From assembly GCF_027923405.1 (NCBI RefSeq), contig NZ_BQYI01000001.1, positions 2,706,501-2,770,500 of the forward strand: a stretch of DNA of 64,000 nt, in the 5' to 3' direction. The position numbers and the translations under genes were made by a program. Positions within the stretch are counted from its first letter, which is position 1. Each line of letters begins with the position of its first letter. The DNA is from Paenibacillus sp. YYML68. GTDB lineage: Bacteria; Bacillota; Bacilli; Paenibacillales; NBRC-103111. Shown one piece after another: positions 43,588 to 53,039 of this stretch. Below the pieces are notes generated by a model. The model searched no databases, was not told the origin of the DNA, and saw only the letters and a list, made by a program, of their open reading frames with translations.

Positions 43588-43962
43588 TTATTCTGCCTGT
43601 GGAGCGGCAGTGTTTGTCTCAAGCTTATAGGCTTGAATCCGATCCTCCAGATTGACTTTAATTCTTTGCAGTGTTGCGATCTGTAGATCGATTTCCGCAA
43701 GCTTTTGTTGATAGACGGGTAGCACCTCCTTGCAGAAGCTTTCTTTATTCGTCAAGACACAGTGGAGGAAGCTGGCAATCTGCGCAGTCGTCAAGCCAAG
43801 ACTCAAGTAAAATTGGATCGTTCTTACTTGTTCCACCGCAAAGGGGGAATACTCTCTATATCCATTGGTATCGCGGATTGGAGAAAGAAGTCCTTGCTCC
43901 TCATAGTATCGGATTGATCGAACGCTGCAGCCTGTTCGCCTCGAAAGCTCGCCGATTCGCAT
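43588..43962 (-). CDS. MerR-family regulator
   Basis: 124 residues; ATG 43962 lies seven bases after GGAGGT. The N-terminal winged helix is typical (MRIGELSRRTGCSVRSIRYYEEQGLLSP, NGYREYS). A coiled-coil dimer helix follows at ~80-115. Cys in SFLHCVLTNKESFCKEV could sense thiol stress. The gene precedes a thioredoxin gene and its own promoter has a 20-base spacer, the form MerR proteins untwist to activate, so autogenous control of merR-trx is likely. Confidence 0.92.
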   Translation of the reverse strand: MRIGELSRRTGCSVRSIRYYEEQGLLSPIRDTNGYREYSPFAVEQVRTIQFYLSLGLTTAQIASFLHCVLTNKESFCKEVLPVYQQKLAEIDLQIATLQRIKVNLEDRIQAYKLETNTAAPQAE

Positions 43963-43992
43963 CTTGACAACCTCCAATCTGTTCTAATATGT

Positions 43993-44024
43993 ATACTAAA
44001 CGATACCATTGGTGTGAGGGTCAA
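43993..44024 (-). promoter_or_regulatory. MerR-type promoter with 20-bp spacer
   Basis: Read on the minus strand: TTGACC (-35, 44019-44024), 20-base spacer, TAGTAT (-10, 43993-43998). The short dyad ACC-AAT-GGT lies in the spacer. Over-long 19-20 base spacers are characteristic of MerR-activated promoters. Confidence 0.62.
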
Positions 44025-44171
44025 GGGGAAATTGAAAAATGCTGAACATTAACATGGACAGCATACTCCGACTAACATTTTCACAAAACCCGTATTTTGT
44101 ACAAATGTCATAGTCGTTTAATATCCCATGTCTCGTACTGTCCTTCGAGTCCAATTAACTAATTTACATAT
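44025..44171. other. Gene-free part of merR/lectin intergenic region
   Basis: No gene or repeat recognised; low GC. It lies between the MerR promoter and the long inverted repeat at 44172. Confidence 0.4.
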
Positions 44172-44231
44172 CATAACCCGTAATCCGCAAGCAACTTATC
44201 TATCCTCTGCCTGCACGGATCACGGGTTATG
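44172..44231 (-). terminator. Long inverted repeat, probable terminator of lectin gene
   Basis: CATAACCCGTAATCCG (44172-44187) pairs with CGGATCACGGGTTATG (44216-44231), 15 of 16 positions, with a 28-base loop. It lies 42 bases downstream of the minus-strand lectin gene. The weak T content after the stem leaves room for another role. Confidence 0.5.
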
Positions 44232-44273
44232 TGGCACTGCGTGAGATTACCATGTACGTTTAATGAAGCTTGA

Positions 44274-45404
44274 TTACTTATTGAATGACCATTTCTGATT
44301 GGCGCCACCGTTGTGATCCCAGATGACTAGACCTGTTCCTGTTGAGGTTGAGAATCCAGGCACATCTAATACTCGCCCTGAGCTATGTTGAATGGTTCCA
44401 TCTGATTGCTTACTCCACTGCTGATTCGTGCTGTTATTACAAACTTGCAGCTCGACATTCGCTCCGTTATCCGTCGAGGCTCCGGATGTTCCAAGACAGC
44501 CATTCTGGGTATGCAGCGTGCCATCCGACGCAAAGACGAACACTTGATTGCTATTCGTGTGACATGTGTACTGGTCTACAGGAGTTCCAGGTGCACTGCT
44601 ATTGTTACGAACATCTGCGCATAAACCGCTATTCGCGTTGACGAGTCTTCCCGCGTAAGAATTACCAATCCCGTTCTCGTGAACAGCACTAGTTCCTGTA
44701 ACATGCAGCTTCGTGTAAGAAGCGCACGTCGTGCTTGTATTGGTGCTGATGAGTTTAGCCTCGACGGTACCATTATTCGTTGTAGGTGCTTCTACCTTCA
44801 TCGTGGAATACGGGGAATCGGTGCAGCGTGTGCTAGCATCGTTCCAGTCAAAGTATTCGGTCCATGATGAAATATTCCCTTTAATCGCGTTACCTGTACC
44901 TACTTGTAGCTGTCCAAGGTCAAATATCGTTCCAATAGTTATATTATACACCTTGACACCATAATACCCATTCCCACGATCCGACAAAACAAATTTGTAG
45001 GTGTGATGAGGAATGGGCCTTACGTTATATCGGCAGGAGTAGCCAGTGCCGTCCTCAGAGAATTTCACACAATAGGAACCTTCAACTCCAGGTATTGCCC
45101 CTGTAGCATTCCATGCGGAGAAGATGAACATCCCCCCACCATCCTTGAACGTTTGAAAACCCGTATATGCGACATCGTTGTTTTTGAACGCAAACTGATG
45201 TGCCCAAAAAATGTTCGCTCTTCCCGGGTCGGTTTCAAGTCTTTGTGAGAATGTTACTTGCGTATACGTTCCTGTGCCCAATGAATAATTGACATAGCTT
45301 CCAGGTGTCTCTCCTGATGCGAGTGCAACGTTACTCAGATACGTAGTACCTAGTAGCAAAGCAGTCATCATAACAAAAGCAATTTTCCGAAAAAACGTGT
45401 ACAT
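44274..45404 (-). CDS. Secreted DUF3472-like protein with ricin B-type lectin domain
   Basis: 376 residues; ATG 45404 follows AAGGAGGCG. Signal peptide ~1-29 (FRKIAFVMMTALLLGTTYLSNVALA). Residues ~35-235 resemble the DUF3472 beta-sandwich (GSYVNYSLGTGTYTQVTFSQ, TGFQTFKDGGGMFIFSAW). The C-terminal ~125 residues form a beta-trefoil lectin with repeats ending in NQVFVF, NQQWSK and NQKWSF, the QxW pattern of ricin B chains. Probably an exported carbohydrate-binding protein. Its codons are more AT-rich than neighbouring genes. Confidence 0.85.
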   Translation of the reverse strand: MYTFFRKIAFVMMTALLLGTTYLSNVALASGETPGSYVNYSLGTGTYTQVTFSQRLETDPGRANIFWAHQFAFKNNDVAYTGFQTFKDGGGMFIFSAWNATGAIPGVEGSYCVKFSEDGTGYSCRYNVRPIPHHTYKFVLSDRGNGYYGVKVYNITIGTIFDLGQLQVGTGNAIKGNISSWTEYFDWNDASTRCTDSPYSTMKVEAPTTNNGTVEAKLISTNTSTTCASYTKLHVTGTSAVHENGIGNSYAGRLVNANSGLCADVRNNSSAPGTPVDQYTCHTNSNQVFVFASDGTLHTQNGCLGTSGASTDNGANVELQVCNNSTNQQWSKQSDGTIQHSSGRVLDVPGFSTSTGTGLVIWDHNGGANQKWSFNK

Positions 45405-45540
45405 AAGTCGCCTCCTTACAATTTTGAAATGACAGTGTTCCTTGGTATAAGGTTGTTTGTTCCTCCAATGTCCCTCCCCCATGTGTATATATTTAACAAT
45501 AGTGTTTTCTATTACAAAATATTGCAGAAAGCTGCGCTGA

Positions 45541-47748
45541 CTAAGCCTTCACCCGCAGCAATCGCATACTATTCAAGATGACAAGGACGGCAGCACCCGT
45601 ATCACTAAGGACGGCGATCCACAAGGTCAGTAGCTCCGGAAATATCAGCATAAAAGCGGCAGCCTTAATGATCAACGAGAACCAAATATTTTGCTTAATA
45701 ATGCGAATAGCTTGACGGCTTAGCTTAATCGAATAGGCGAGCTTCACCAGGTTGTCAGCCATCAGGACCATATTCGCCGTCTGCATCGCGGTATCGGTTC
45801 CAGCCCCACCCATAGCAATCCCGAGGTCAGCTGTGGCAAGTGCTGGTGCATCATTTATGCCATCTCCCACCATCGCTACGCGATGACCGTTCTTTTGCAG
45901 CTGCTGGATGGCAGACACCTTCTGCTCCGGTAGCAGCTCGGACGAGAAATGGTGGATGCCAGACTCGAGTGCTACCTTCTTCGCTGAGCCCTCCGTATCG
46001 CCGGTTAGCATAACGAGCTGCTCAATACCGACACGTTGAAGGTCTTGAATCGCTTGCACAGATGTGTCTCGGACGCGGTCAGCTACAGCTAGGACGCCTA
46101 GTATATGTTGCTCGGTACCGATGATGACGATCGTCTGCCCCTCCTGCTGCAGAGCCCGTACACGGTCTTCGATCACTGCCAAGCCTTCGTGCTGCAGCTC
46201 TCGAAACAATCTCACATTACCAGCGTAGTATCGCCTCCCCATCTCCCCGATGACCGCCTCGACACCTTGACCGACCCTATTGCGGAACTGCTTCCCTGGT
46301 TGCGGTGTGAGACCCTTCGTTGTCGCATAATCGACAATCGCTTTCGCTATGGGATGGGTGGAATACGCCTCCAATGTATACGCGATAGTAAGAAGCTCCT
46401 CCTCTGTCGATTCATTCACGATAACTTGTGTAACGAAGGGCGTCCCTTCAGTCAACGTGCCAGTCTTATCGAAGGCAATAGCCGAGAGGCTTCCTGCGAT
46501 TTCCAGGTACGTGCCACCCTTGATCAGAACACCATTCTTCGCAGCCTGACCTATAGCTGATACGATCGCAACAGGGGTAGAAATGACGAGCGCACACGGG
46601 CATGCGATGACGAGCAGCTCTAATCCTTTGTATAGCCACTCCTTCCAAGCACCGGCTCCGAGCAAGGGGGGAACAACCATGACCGCTAGGGCAAGCAAGA
46701 ATACGATCGGTGTATATATTTTGGCAAATTGATCAATAAAAGCTTCGGTCGGTGCCTTCTGCTCTTGCGCTTCTTCCACAAGATGAATGATCTTGGCAAT
46801 GGTCGTATCCTGGACCCACTTCGTAACCTTCACTTCAAGCGAGCCATGAACATTGATTGTTCCCGCATACACAAGATCTCCGGGCTGCTTATCAGCAGGA
46901 ATGGATTCACCCGTAATTGGTGCTTGATTCACACTAGATTCGCCGGCCACAACCTCACCATCCAGTGGAATCTTCTCTCCTGGCTTCACGACGATGATGT
47001 CACCGATAGCAACGTCCTTGACACCTAGGCGAATCAACTGATTCCCACGCTTCACATTCGCCTCAGCGGGAGCTAGCTCGAGTAAGCTGCGAATCGACTG
47101 TCGTGTCTTCTCCATGGAGCGTGCCTGGAGCATGTTCCCTAAGGCGAAGAGCCATACGACCGTTGCGCCTTCCAGCCACTCGCCGATCGCAGCCGCACCA
47201 AGGGCAGCCGTAGTCATCAGCACATTCATGTCTAAGGAGCGGCTCCTCACAGCATAATAGGCGCTTCTAGCTGGCTTATACCCTCCCACGATGATAGACA
47301 ATGCATAGAGAACCGTAATGACTATTGAAGGAACGTCCATGTATGACCCCATAACGCCGAGTAGCAGCATCAGACCCGACAGAACGACTGTGCGTGTATC
47401 CGATCTCAGCCCTCCCTTCCCCTCTTCACGGGCTTCACCACTACCAGTCGTGAGAACAGCAGCCTGGAAGCCGAGTTTCGTAACTTCATGGATCAGCTGC
47501 TCATCGGTGAGATCATGCTCCACGGTCATCTTACCTGATGAGAAGTGGACCCTCGCAGTCTGCACCCGAGCATGTGCCTTCAGATGATTCTCAATCGTTA
47601 CCGCACAGGAGCCACAATCCATGCCATCCACACAGTACGTACGCTCAGTGCTCGACTTCTGACTATGGGGAGTCAAGACGGTGACGACAGAGTCGCTCTC
47701 CCTAGACTTATCACTGCAGCATTGATCTTGACAATTCGAACTCATCAT
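45541..47748 (-). CDS. cadA: P-type heavy-metal ATPase (Zn/Cd/Pb exporter)
   Basis: 735 residues, CadA/ZntA type. A Cys-rich N-terminus (SSNCQDQCCSDKS) and one HMA domain (GMDCGSCAVTIENHL) precede the membrane core. The intramembrane metal site is CPCALVISTPVAIVSAIG, the phosphorylation site DKTGTLTEG and the hinge GDGINDAPALA, so all catalytic parts are present. It exports divalent soft metals using ATP. The second ATG (47745) has the better distance from AGGAGG. It lies nine bases after the cmtR-like gene, forming a metal-responsive operon. Confidence 0.93.
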   Translation of the reverse strand: MMSSNCQDQCCSDKSRESDSVVTVLTPHSQKSSTERTYCVDGMDCGSCAVTIENHLKAHARVQTARVHFSSGKMTVEHDLTDEQLIHEVTKLGFQAAVLTTGSGEAREEGKGGLRSDTRTVVLSGLMLLLGVMGSYMDVPSIVITVLYALSIIVGGYKPARSAYYAVRSRSLDMNVLMTTAALGAAAIGEWLEGATVVWLFALGNMLQARSMEKTRQSIRSLLELAPAEANVKRGNQLIRLGVKDVAIGDIIVVKPGEKIPLDGEVVAGESSVNQAPITGESIPADKQPGDLVYAGTINVHGSLEVKVTKWVQDTTIAKIIHLVEEAQEQKAPTEAFIDQFAKIYTPIVFLLALAVMVVPPLLGAGAWKEWLYKGLELLVIACPCALVISTPVAIVSAIGQAAKNGVLIKGGTYLEIAGSLSAIAFDKTGTLTEGTPFVTQVIVNESTEEELLTIAYTLEAYSTHPIAKAIVDYATTKGLTPQPGKQFRNRVGQGVEAVIGEMGRRYYAGNVRLFRELQHEGLAVIEDRVRALQQEGQTIVIIGTEQHILGVLAVADRVRDTSVQAIQDLQRVGIEQLVMLTGDTEGSAKKVALESGIHHFSSELLPEQKVSAIQQLQKNGHRVAMVGDGINDAPALATADLGIAMGGAGTDTAMQTANMVLMADNLVKLAYSIKLSRQAIRIIKQNIWFSLIIKAAAFMLIFPELLTLWIAVLSDTGAAVLVILNSMRLLRVKA

Positions 47749-47757
47749 GACTCCCTC

Positions 47758-48102
47758 CTATCCCTTTGAGCAGCAATCCAGCTCCGAATTTCTCTCGCAG
47801 GCAGCTACTTCCTCCTCGACCTGTGTGAATACAGCGTCCATCATGTCCAGCAGCTGAACGATCTGCTCGTTTCTCAAGCTGTAGAACATGTACTTGCCCT
47901 CCTGTCTGCCTACAACGATGCCGCAGCCCTTCAAGCATGCCAGATGCTGCGAGATGTTCGATTGATTTCCTTGCAGCGCCTCCACAAGCTCAGATACCGT
48001 TTTTTCTGAGCCCTTCAGACATTCCAATATGTGCAGTCTCGTTTTGTCACTGAATCCTCGAATGAACTTCGCCTTTACTTCACAGTCTCGCTGTTCCATC
48101 AT
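47758..48102 (-). CDS. ArsR/SmtB-family metal sensor, CmtR-like
   Basis: 114-residue winged-helix repressor. In the recognition-helix region it has HLACLKGCGIV. This places Cys-x3-Cys where mycobacterial CmtR has its Cd/Pb-binding C57 and C61 (as I remember them), and further Cys lie in the tail (AACERNSELDCCSKG). Staphylococcal CadC uses a different N-terminal site, so the sensor looks CmtR-like. It should leave its operator when metal binds. ATG 48102 is seven bases from GGAGG; the promoter and a perfect operator lie upstream at 48137-48176. Confidence 0.9.
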   Translation of the reverse strand: MMEQRDCEVKAKFIRGFSDKTRLHILECLKGSEKTVSELVEALQGNQSNISQHLACLKGCGIVVGRQEGKYMFYSLRNEQIVQLLDMMDAVFTQVEEEVAACERNSELDCCSKG

Positions 48103-48136
48103 TTAATATCCTCCGTCCTATCACATCAGTTCCTAC

Positions 48137-48153
48137 TAATATGTATCATATTA
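48137..48153. promoter_or_regulatory. Operator palindrome of metal operon
   Basis: Perfect dyad TAATATG-TAT-CATATTA overlapping the -10 box of the cmtR-cadA promoter; placement and symmetry fit an ArsR-family operator. Confidence 0.75.
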
Positions 48154-48176
48154 ACAATGACTAATGCGTATGTCAA
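48148..48176 (-). promoter_or_regulatory. SigmaA promoter of cmtR-cadA
   Basis: Minus strand: TTGACA (-35, 48171-48176), 17-base spacer, TAATAT (-10, 48148-48153). The match is close to consensus. Confidence 0.82.
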
Positions 48177-48240
48177 ATCGACACTACAGCTTGAACCTAT
48201 TCCTCCCATCTACGCCGAAGGATCACGCCTAATGGCTGCT

Positions 48241-48275
48241 AAAAAACCACCTTACGCAAGCCGCGGTAAGGTGGT
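48241..48275 (-). terminator. Terminator of chemoreceptor gene
   Basis: Read on the minus strand, ACCACCTTAC pairs perfectly with GTAAGGTGGT (48246-48255 with 48266-48275) and TTTTTT follows. It ends the chemoreceptor transcript. Confidence 0.9.
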
Positions 48276-48303
48276 CACAAAGCGATACATATTCGGTTGG
48301 AGA

Positions 48304-49824
48304 CTAGGATACAACCTTCTTAAGCTCCACTTCAGCCAGCTTAATTTTGCCCAGGCTGTTCTGGTTGTTTTGCAGCAGTGTTTCCAACGTTGCTAACAGC
48401 TGCTGTAGCGTAGCGGACGCCTGCTCGCTGACAGACGCGAGATGCGAGGTCGAATCCGAGATCTGGCCGGACGATTCCGTCACCTTACCCATGACCTCGG
48501 CATAGCTGCCGGATAGCTCGTGAAGCTGTGCGACGGAGTCATTAATGGAGGTGAACGCTTCCTTCGTCTCTTCTGTAATGGTATGACTGTTCTGCATCAG
48601 ATTCGCGACTCGGTTCATGTTGATGCGCGTCTGCTCGGATTTCTCCGAGAACGATTGCAGCTGCTCCGATATTTGCGAAGCCGCCTGTGCGGTTAGATCA
48701 GCCAGCTTGCGAATCTCACCGGCTACGACCGCGAAGCCTCGCCCCTGCTCTCCTGCACGGGCGGCTTCGATACTCGCATTCAGCGACAGCAGGTTCGTCT
48801 GGTTCGCGATCTCATGAATGGTCGCGCTGAACTTGCTCGTTTCCTCCAGGTTCGTGATCAGCTCTGCGATTTCATGAGACATCCGCTCGATGTCCACACG
48901 GAACTCGGAGATTGTGCTCGATAACGAACTCATTTTGCCCTTACCAGATTCGGATAAGTCAGACGCTTCCTTGGATTTTCCTTCAAGCGTCTGTACCGAT
49001 TGCCACATATGTTGAATCATATCGTTCATGCCGAGCACGGAGTCACTGATAGAGACTGTGGAATCCACTTGTACAGCGGCTCCCTTGGATATTTCATGGA
49101 ACGCAGTGTTCATTTCACCGAAGGACTGCATATTCTCCTCACTGGCGCGAGAAATCGCAATCATGTTCTCTGTGATGAACTTGACGTTCGTGACGAGTGT
49201 TTCCTTCTGCTCCTGCTGCTGCTTCAGCAATTCCTCGGTCTGCAGCCTTGACGCCTCCATTGTTTGGATCATGTGACGGGAGACGCTCGATAACGAGATG
49301 ATCAGAACACTAATTAAGATGAAGTAGATCAAGTATGTCGTGACGTTATTCGGGTTGTAGTTGGCAGCTTCTGCCCCGCGAATGAACACCAGATAGACGA
49401 ACTGGAAGGACCCCAAGACTACGGCTCCGAGGGTCAGTCTACGATCCATATAGATGGATGCCATAATTAGCATGTAGAAGATCGAGAATACGTTGGTAAT
49501 GTCAGGCTGAATCATGTTAAGCATAAATCCGATCGCAAAGCTTCCGCCAATTGCGATGTATTTAATGATATGAATGGCATTACGAGTCATGTGCAAATAA
49601 ATCATAGTAAGGAATTGCAGGACAAGTGTCCCGGCAACTATTAATATACCTGTACTTTGTAAATTGCTATCATCTTGTAGACCGAAGATGGCGAGAAGCG
49701 ACAGCATTGTAGTGACCCCTACCGCCCAAAGAATGACTTTATTGCGCCGCATCAAGTCCTGCTGTTGTAATGTTAAAGATGAATGCCTCTCGCTTGCTTG
49801 TCTTGCCGTCTTCCGAAAAAACAA
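48304..49824 (-). CDS. Methyl-accepting chemotaxis protein with multi-pass membrane region
   Basis: 506 residues from a TTG start behind AAAGGA. After ~30 cytoplasmic residues come about six hydrophobic helices (~32-185), then a coiled-coil signalling domain. The hairpin tip [29 protein letters not shown] binds CheA/CheW. Neither a periplasmic ligand-binding domain nor a HAMP domain is visible, so the sensing is probably within the membrane or of energy state. It ends with a strong terminator; no che genes are nearby. Confidence 0.9.
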   Translation of the reverse strand: MFFRKTARQASERHSSLTLQQQDLMRRNKVILWAVGVTTMLSLLAIFGLQDDSNLQSTGILIVAGTLVLQFLTMIYLHMTRNAIHIIKYIAIGGSFAIGFMLNMIQPDITNVFSIFYMLIMASIYMDRRLTLGAVVLGSFQFVYLVFIRGAEAANYNPNNVTTYLIYFILISVLIISLSSVSRHMIQTMEASRLQTEELLKQQQEQKETLVTNVKFITENMIAISRASEENMQSFGEMNTAFHEISKGAAVQVDSTVSISDSVLGMNDMIQHMWQSVQTLEGKSKEASDLSESGKGKMSSLSSTISEFRVDIERMSHEIAELITNLEETSKFSATIHEIANQTNLLSLNASIEAARAGEQGRGFAVVAGEIRKLADLTAQAASQISEQLQSFSEKSEQTRINMNRVANLMQNSHTITEETKEAFTSINDSVAQLHELSGSYAEVMGKVTESSGQISDSTSHLASVSEQASATLQQLLATLETLLQNNQNSLGKIKLAEVELKKVVS

Positions 49825-50010
49825 TAGGATCAGTCCTTTCCTGTATGTAGGAACTATAATCGTAACGATGACAACCTGAATATTTCATGCTCTTAACATC
49901 TATTCAATATAAATCGTCAAATTCCTCTATTTTTCGACAAAAAATCACACTTGACTTACACGAAGTTTTTTCCATGTGAAACGTTTCCATACGTAACGTA
50001 GTAAAAATGA

Positions 50011-50037
50011 AAAAGCCTCTGTCTCTGGAACAGAGGC
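50011..50037 (-). terminator. Terminator of the 96-aa gene
   Basis: GCCTCTGT (50015-50022) pairs with ACAGAGGC (50030-50037); on the minus strand TTTTTCATTTTT follows. Confidence 0.85.
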
Positions 50038-50056
50038 GAATGGTCTGAGTATCCTG

Positions 50057-50347
50057 TTACTTCCGGAACTGCTCCGCTAGCTTCATCAATGCTCCGTCAC
50101 GGATCGGCTCCTCCTCATTCGTGAATTTGACAATGGTGATGCGCATCGGATCGTCCGGATTCGGATCGAGAAAGACGAGATTGTCTGCATCCTCGATCTG
50201 AACCGGATAGCCGCCTTCTTGTAAGGCGGTCTGGAGCTGAGCTGCTGTTGGCTTGTCATCCGATTCCGTGAATATAAGCCCCTTCAGGTTGCGCTCTTCT
50301 CCCCGCTCATTGAGATGATCAATTCGGTATAAGAAATTCCATTCCAT
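50057..50347 (-). CDS. Hypothetical protein, 96 aa
   Basis: Small acidic soluble protein (MEWNFLYRIDHLNERGEERNLKGLIFTESDDKPTAAQ-type start, broken into beta strands and one helix, ending in AEQFRK). Family not recognised. It has its own terminator. It lies 88 bases downstream of the DUF418 gene in the same orientation and could be read from that gene. Confidence 0.75.
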   Translation of the reverse strand: MEWNFLYRIDHLNERGEERNLKGLIFTESDDKPTAAQLQTALQEGGYPVQIEDADNLVFLDPNPDDPMRITIVKFTNEEEPIRDGALMKLAEQFRK

Positions 50348-50435
50348 ATTACAGCATCCTCTCCACCATGTACGAGAATATGTTCCTATACGTAATATGG
50401 AGAATTGTGGTGCTTTCTATCCAAGAAGGAACGGT

Positions 50436-51587
50436 TTACCTACCATTCCCTTCCATCAATCGGCGCTTCAGCGGCAGTATCGTCCCATACGTTCCGGCAC
50501 GCCAGACCCACTCCAGCGGCCCCATCGTATATCGTCTCAGCCACAGCTCACTTAAGAGCAGCTGTATGGTCAACAGTAAGCACGAATATACGAGCGTAGC
50601 TAACGACGTCCATTCGCTCATCGCAGGCCAGACCGCAAGCAGCAGCACCGTAACGATCGATTGTCCGAGGTAGACTGTGAAGGCCATCCGACCCATCGAC
50701 TGCAGAGCTGTGAATCGGCGGGTGCCGAGCCTTCTGAAGATGAGCAGCAGTGTGCACACGTAGAAGATCGCTAACGATTTGCCAGACAAGTATGTATAGT
50801 GAGACAGAAGATTCGGAGCGTAGCTGGCCGAGCTCCACCAGCTATGTACGATCGGTATGGATAGCAATACCGTTACTGCGAATGAGCCCCATTGCCAACG
50901 TCTCAGCAGCTTGGTGCTCAGCTTCCCCGGCTCAAGCCACCCTCGCACCCCGGCATAGATGCCTAGCAGCATCAGGCCGATAATTTCAGGAGCGCGAATG
51001 AAGAGCTCAATGGCCGTGTAATCCATGATGAATTGCAGGCGACCTCTTAGATTAGGAACAGCATCGAATAACGGCTTCATCATTTCAGCTGGGTCCAGCA
51101 ACAGAGCTAGTATCTTTAAGAGCACGTAGATGAGCATTGACCATCCGAGCAAGCCGATTCCGAAGCCGAGTATCGTGCGGGGACTTCGCTTATAGAATAA
51201 GAATAAGGCGAAGCCGCATATCGCATACAGATGCAAGACGTCTCCATACCAGATGAAGATCAAGTGCGCGAGACCGATTCCGAGCAGCAGAAGCAGCCTT
51301 CGCACCATAGATCGGTGCCCGGTCGCTCCCCGCTCCTCCGCACGGCGCATGAACAAGTAGAAGCTGAGTCCGAACAAGAATGAGAACAAGGTATAAAACT
51401 TAGTCTGCACGAGTAAGTCGATGGCCAGTCGTATGCTAGCATCTACACCCGAATAAGAAGGAATGAACGAAATGCCGTTGCCGATCATTTCGGGTACATT
51501 GGCCACACAGATGCCGAGCAAGGCGAAGCCGCGCAGCAGGTCGACCTCCTCGACACGGCGGATCGACGCTGGAGAATTAATCTGCAT
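50436..51587 (-). CDS. DUF418 multi-pass membrane protein (YeiB-like)
   Basis: 383 residues with about ten hydrophobic helices. The N-terminal R-x-E-E-V-D-LLRGFALLGICVAN pattern and the C-terminal GRMAFTVYLGQSIV and LWLRRYTMGPLEWVWR are the family marks of DUF418/YeiB proteins, which are related to acyltransferase-type membrane proteins. Transport or acyl transfer has been suggested for relatives, with no defined substrate. ATG 51587 lies 12 bases after GGAG. Confidence 0.88.
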   Translation of the reverse strand: MQINSPASIRRVEEVDLLRGFALLGICVANVPEMIGNGISFIPSYSGVDASIRLAIDLLVQTKFYTLFSFLFGLSFYLFMRRAEERGATGHRSMVRRLLLLLGIGLAHLIFIWYGDVLHLYAICGFALFLFYKRSPRTILGFGIGLLGWSMLIYVLLKILALLLDPAEMMKPLFDAVPNLRGRLQFIMDYTAIELFIRAPEIIGLMLLGIYAGVRGWLEPGKLSTKLLRRWQWGSFAVTVLLSIPIVHSWWSSASYAPNLLSHYTYLSGKSLAIFYVCTLLLIFRRLGTRRFTALQSMGRMAFTVYLGQSIVTVLLLAVWPAMSEWTSLATLVYSCLLLTIQLLLSELWLRRYTMGPLEWVWRAGTYGTILPLKRRLMEGNGR

Positions 51588-51786
51588 AATCGTAAATACT
51601 CCTATATGTGTAAGATAAAGACTACCTCATATTACTACAATTATCCATCCTTGACTACCGACTCCATATAGGACCTATATTTTACTTATAAGGGCCGTTG
51701 TCTCATACGTTGCGTGCTGGTTCGACATAAGCTGAGTTATCACCTGCAACCCACCCTATAGTCATGGAAAGGGAGTGTGATGTGTC

Positions 51787-53031
51787 ATGGCTACCTTCAA
51801 CTTCCCGGTAGCGGTAGGTCCGCAAGCGCAATTCGAGCCGGCTATTGCGGTCAATCTGCTTCTTCCCAGTACCATGGTCTGTGTGGCTGTCGAATTCGTC
51901 GGTAACTTACCTCATACCGGTGTATATCGATCACTCGATGGCGGGGCCAACTGGGATCGCAGAATATTGCCGATTCCACCACAGTTCACAGGTGCCGAGG
52001 CACCATACGTCGCGTATTCGTTCCCGAACACGTTCTATATTACCGCACATGTGTTCCCAGGAGCGGAGAGCGGAACGTGTGTCATCTACAAATCGACCGA
52101 CAACGGAACTACCTACAGCGATCCGCTCATCGTAGGGTCGGGCTACGGGATCTACATCAACAACGACGAGACGCTTGTCACCGTTGATAACGGTCAAGCC
52201 AGTCCGTATCTAGGCAACGTATATGTCGCATATAACCACCAATTCAACGTTACGAGCAGTGGTAACTCGGTCGCCTTCCTCAATCGATCGATGGATGGCG
52301 GACTGACATTTGACGTGCCGGTCAGATTGTCCGAGCAGTCTGACTCTGTGGAACGGCCGGATGTGGCGGTAAGCTTGGTTGGGACTGTGTACGCCGCCTG
52401 GATCACAACAAGTCCGACCTCCCGGTACTTCGTAAGACGCTCATTAGACGGCGGAGCAACGTTCGAGCAATCGGTGCTTGTAGCTAATGTGGTGCCCGTT
52501 CCGACGATCTTGCCGGTTCCCGGCTACAATTTCCGCGTGCTGACCTTCGCCAGTATCAGCGTTGACAACTCGGCGAGCCCGAATCGAGGCGCCGTCTACA
52601 CGGTCTGGCAAGACTTCCGGCAAGGCTACTCGGACATATTCATGTCCAGATCGTTCGACAACGGCTCGAACTGGACGCCGCCGGTCAGCATCACGAATGC
52701 GCCTGCGGGCTCACAGAACTTCTTCCCGGCGATCGATGTGGACCCACTGCTAGGCGTTGTCAACATCATCTACTACAGCAACCAGGTAGACGGCTTCCAC
52801 CTCGACGTATTCGTCGCACGCTCCATTAATGGAGGAAATACGTTCAGGAATACGCGAATTACGACGACCTCCTTCAATCCGAACGGGAACAGTCCAACGC
52901 CAGTAGCGTTAATCGGTGACTACATTGACATCGCCAGCGTCCCACCCGGCGGCTACATTGGAGCATGGGCCGATACACGTAACGGATCGCTCGATATATT
53001 CGCCGGTTACTCTGGCAATGTGATCACATGA
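51787..53031 (+). CDS. BNR/Asp-box beta-propeller protein, no signal peptide
   Basis: 414 residues made of repeated sialidase-type Asp boxes (S-x-D-x-G-x-x-W/F): RSLDGGANW, KSTDNGTTY, RSMDGGLTF, RSLDGGATF, RSFDNGSNW and RSINGGNTF. The spacing fits a six-bladed propeller. The catalytic Arg triad of true sialidases cannot be confirmed, so sugar binding or a structural role is as likely. It has no signal peptide, which for a carbohydrate-type propeller suggests assembly from inside the mother cell, for example onto spores. GGGAGTG precedes the ATG. A bidirectional terminator follows. Confidence 0.85.
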   Translation: MATFNFPVAVGPQAQFEPAIAVNLLLPSTMVCVAVEFVGNLPHTGVYRSLDGGANWDRRILPIPPQFTGAEAPYVAYSFPNTFYITAHVFPGAESGTCVIYKSTDNGTTYSDPLIVGSGYGIYINNDETLVTVDNGQASPYLGNVYVAYNHQFNVTSSGNSVAFLNRSMDGGLTFDVPVRLSEQSDSVERPDVAVSLVGTVYAAWITTSPTSRYFVRRSLDGGATFEQSVLVANVVPVPTILPVPGYNFRVLTFASISVDNSASPNRGAVYTVWQDFRQGYSDIFMSRSFDNGSNWTPPVSITNAPAGSQNFFPAIDVDPLLGVVNIIYYSNQVDGFHLDVFVARSINGGNTFRNTRITTTSFNPNGNSPTPVALIGDYIDIASVPPGGYIGAWADTRNGSLDIFAGYSGNVIT

Positions 53032-53039
53032 TATGCATA

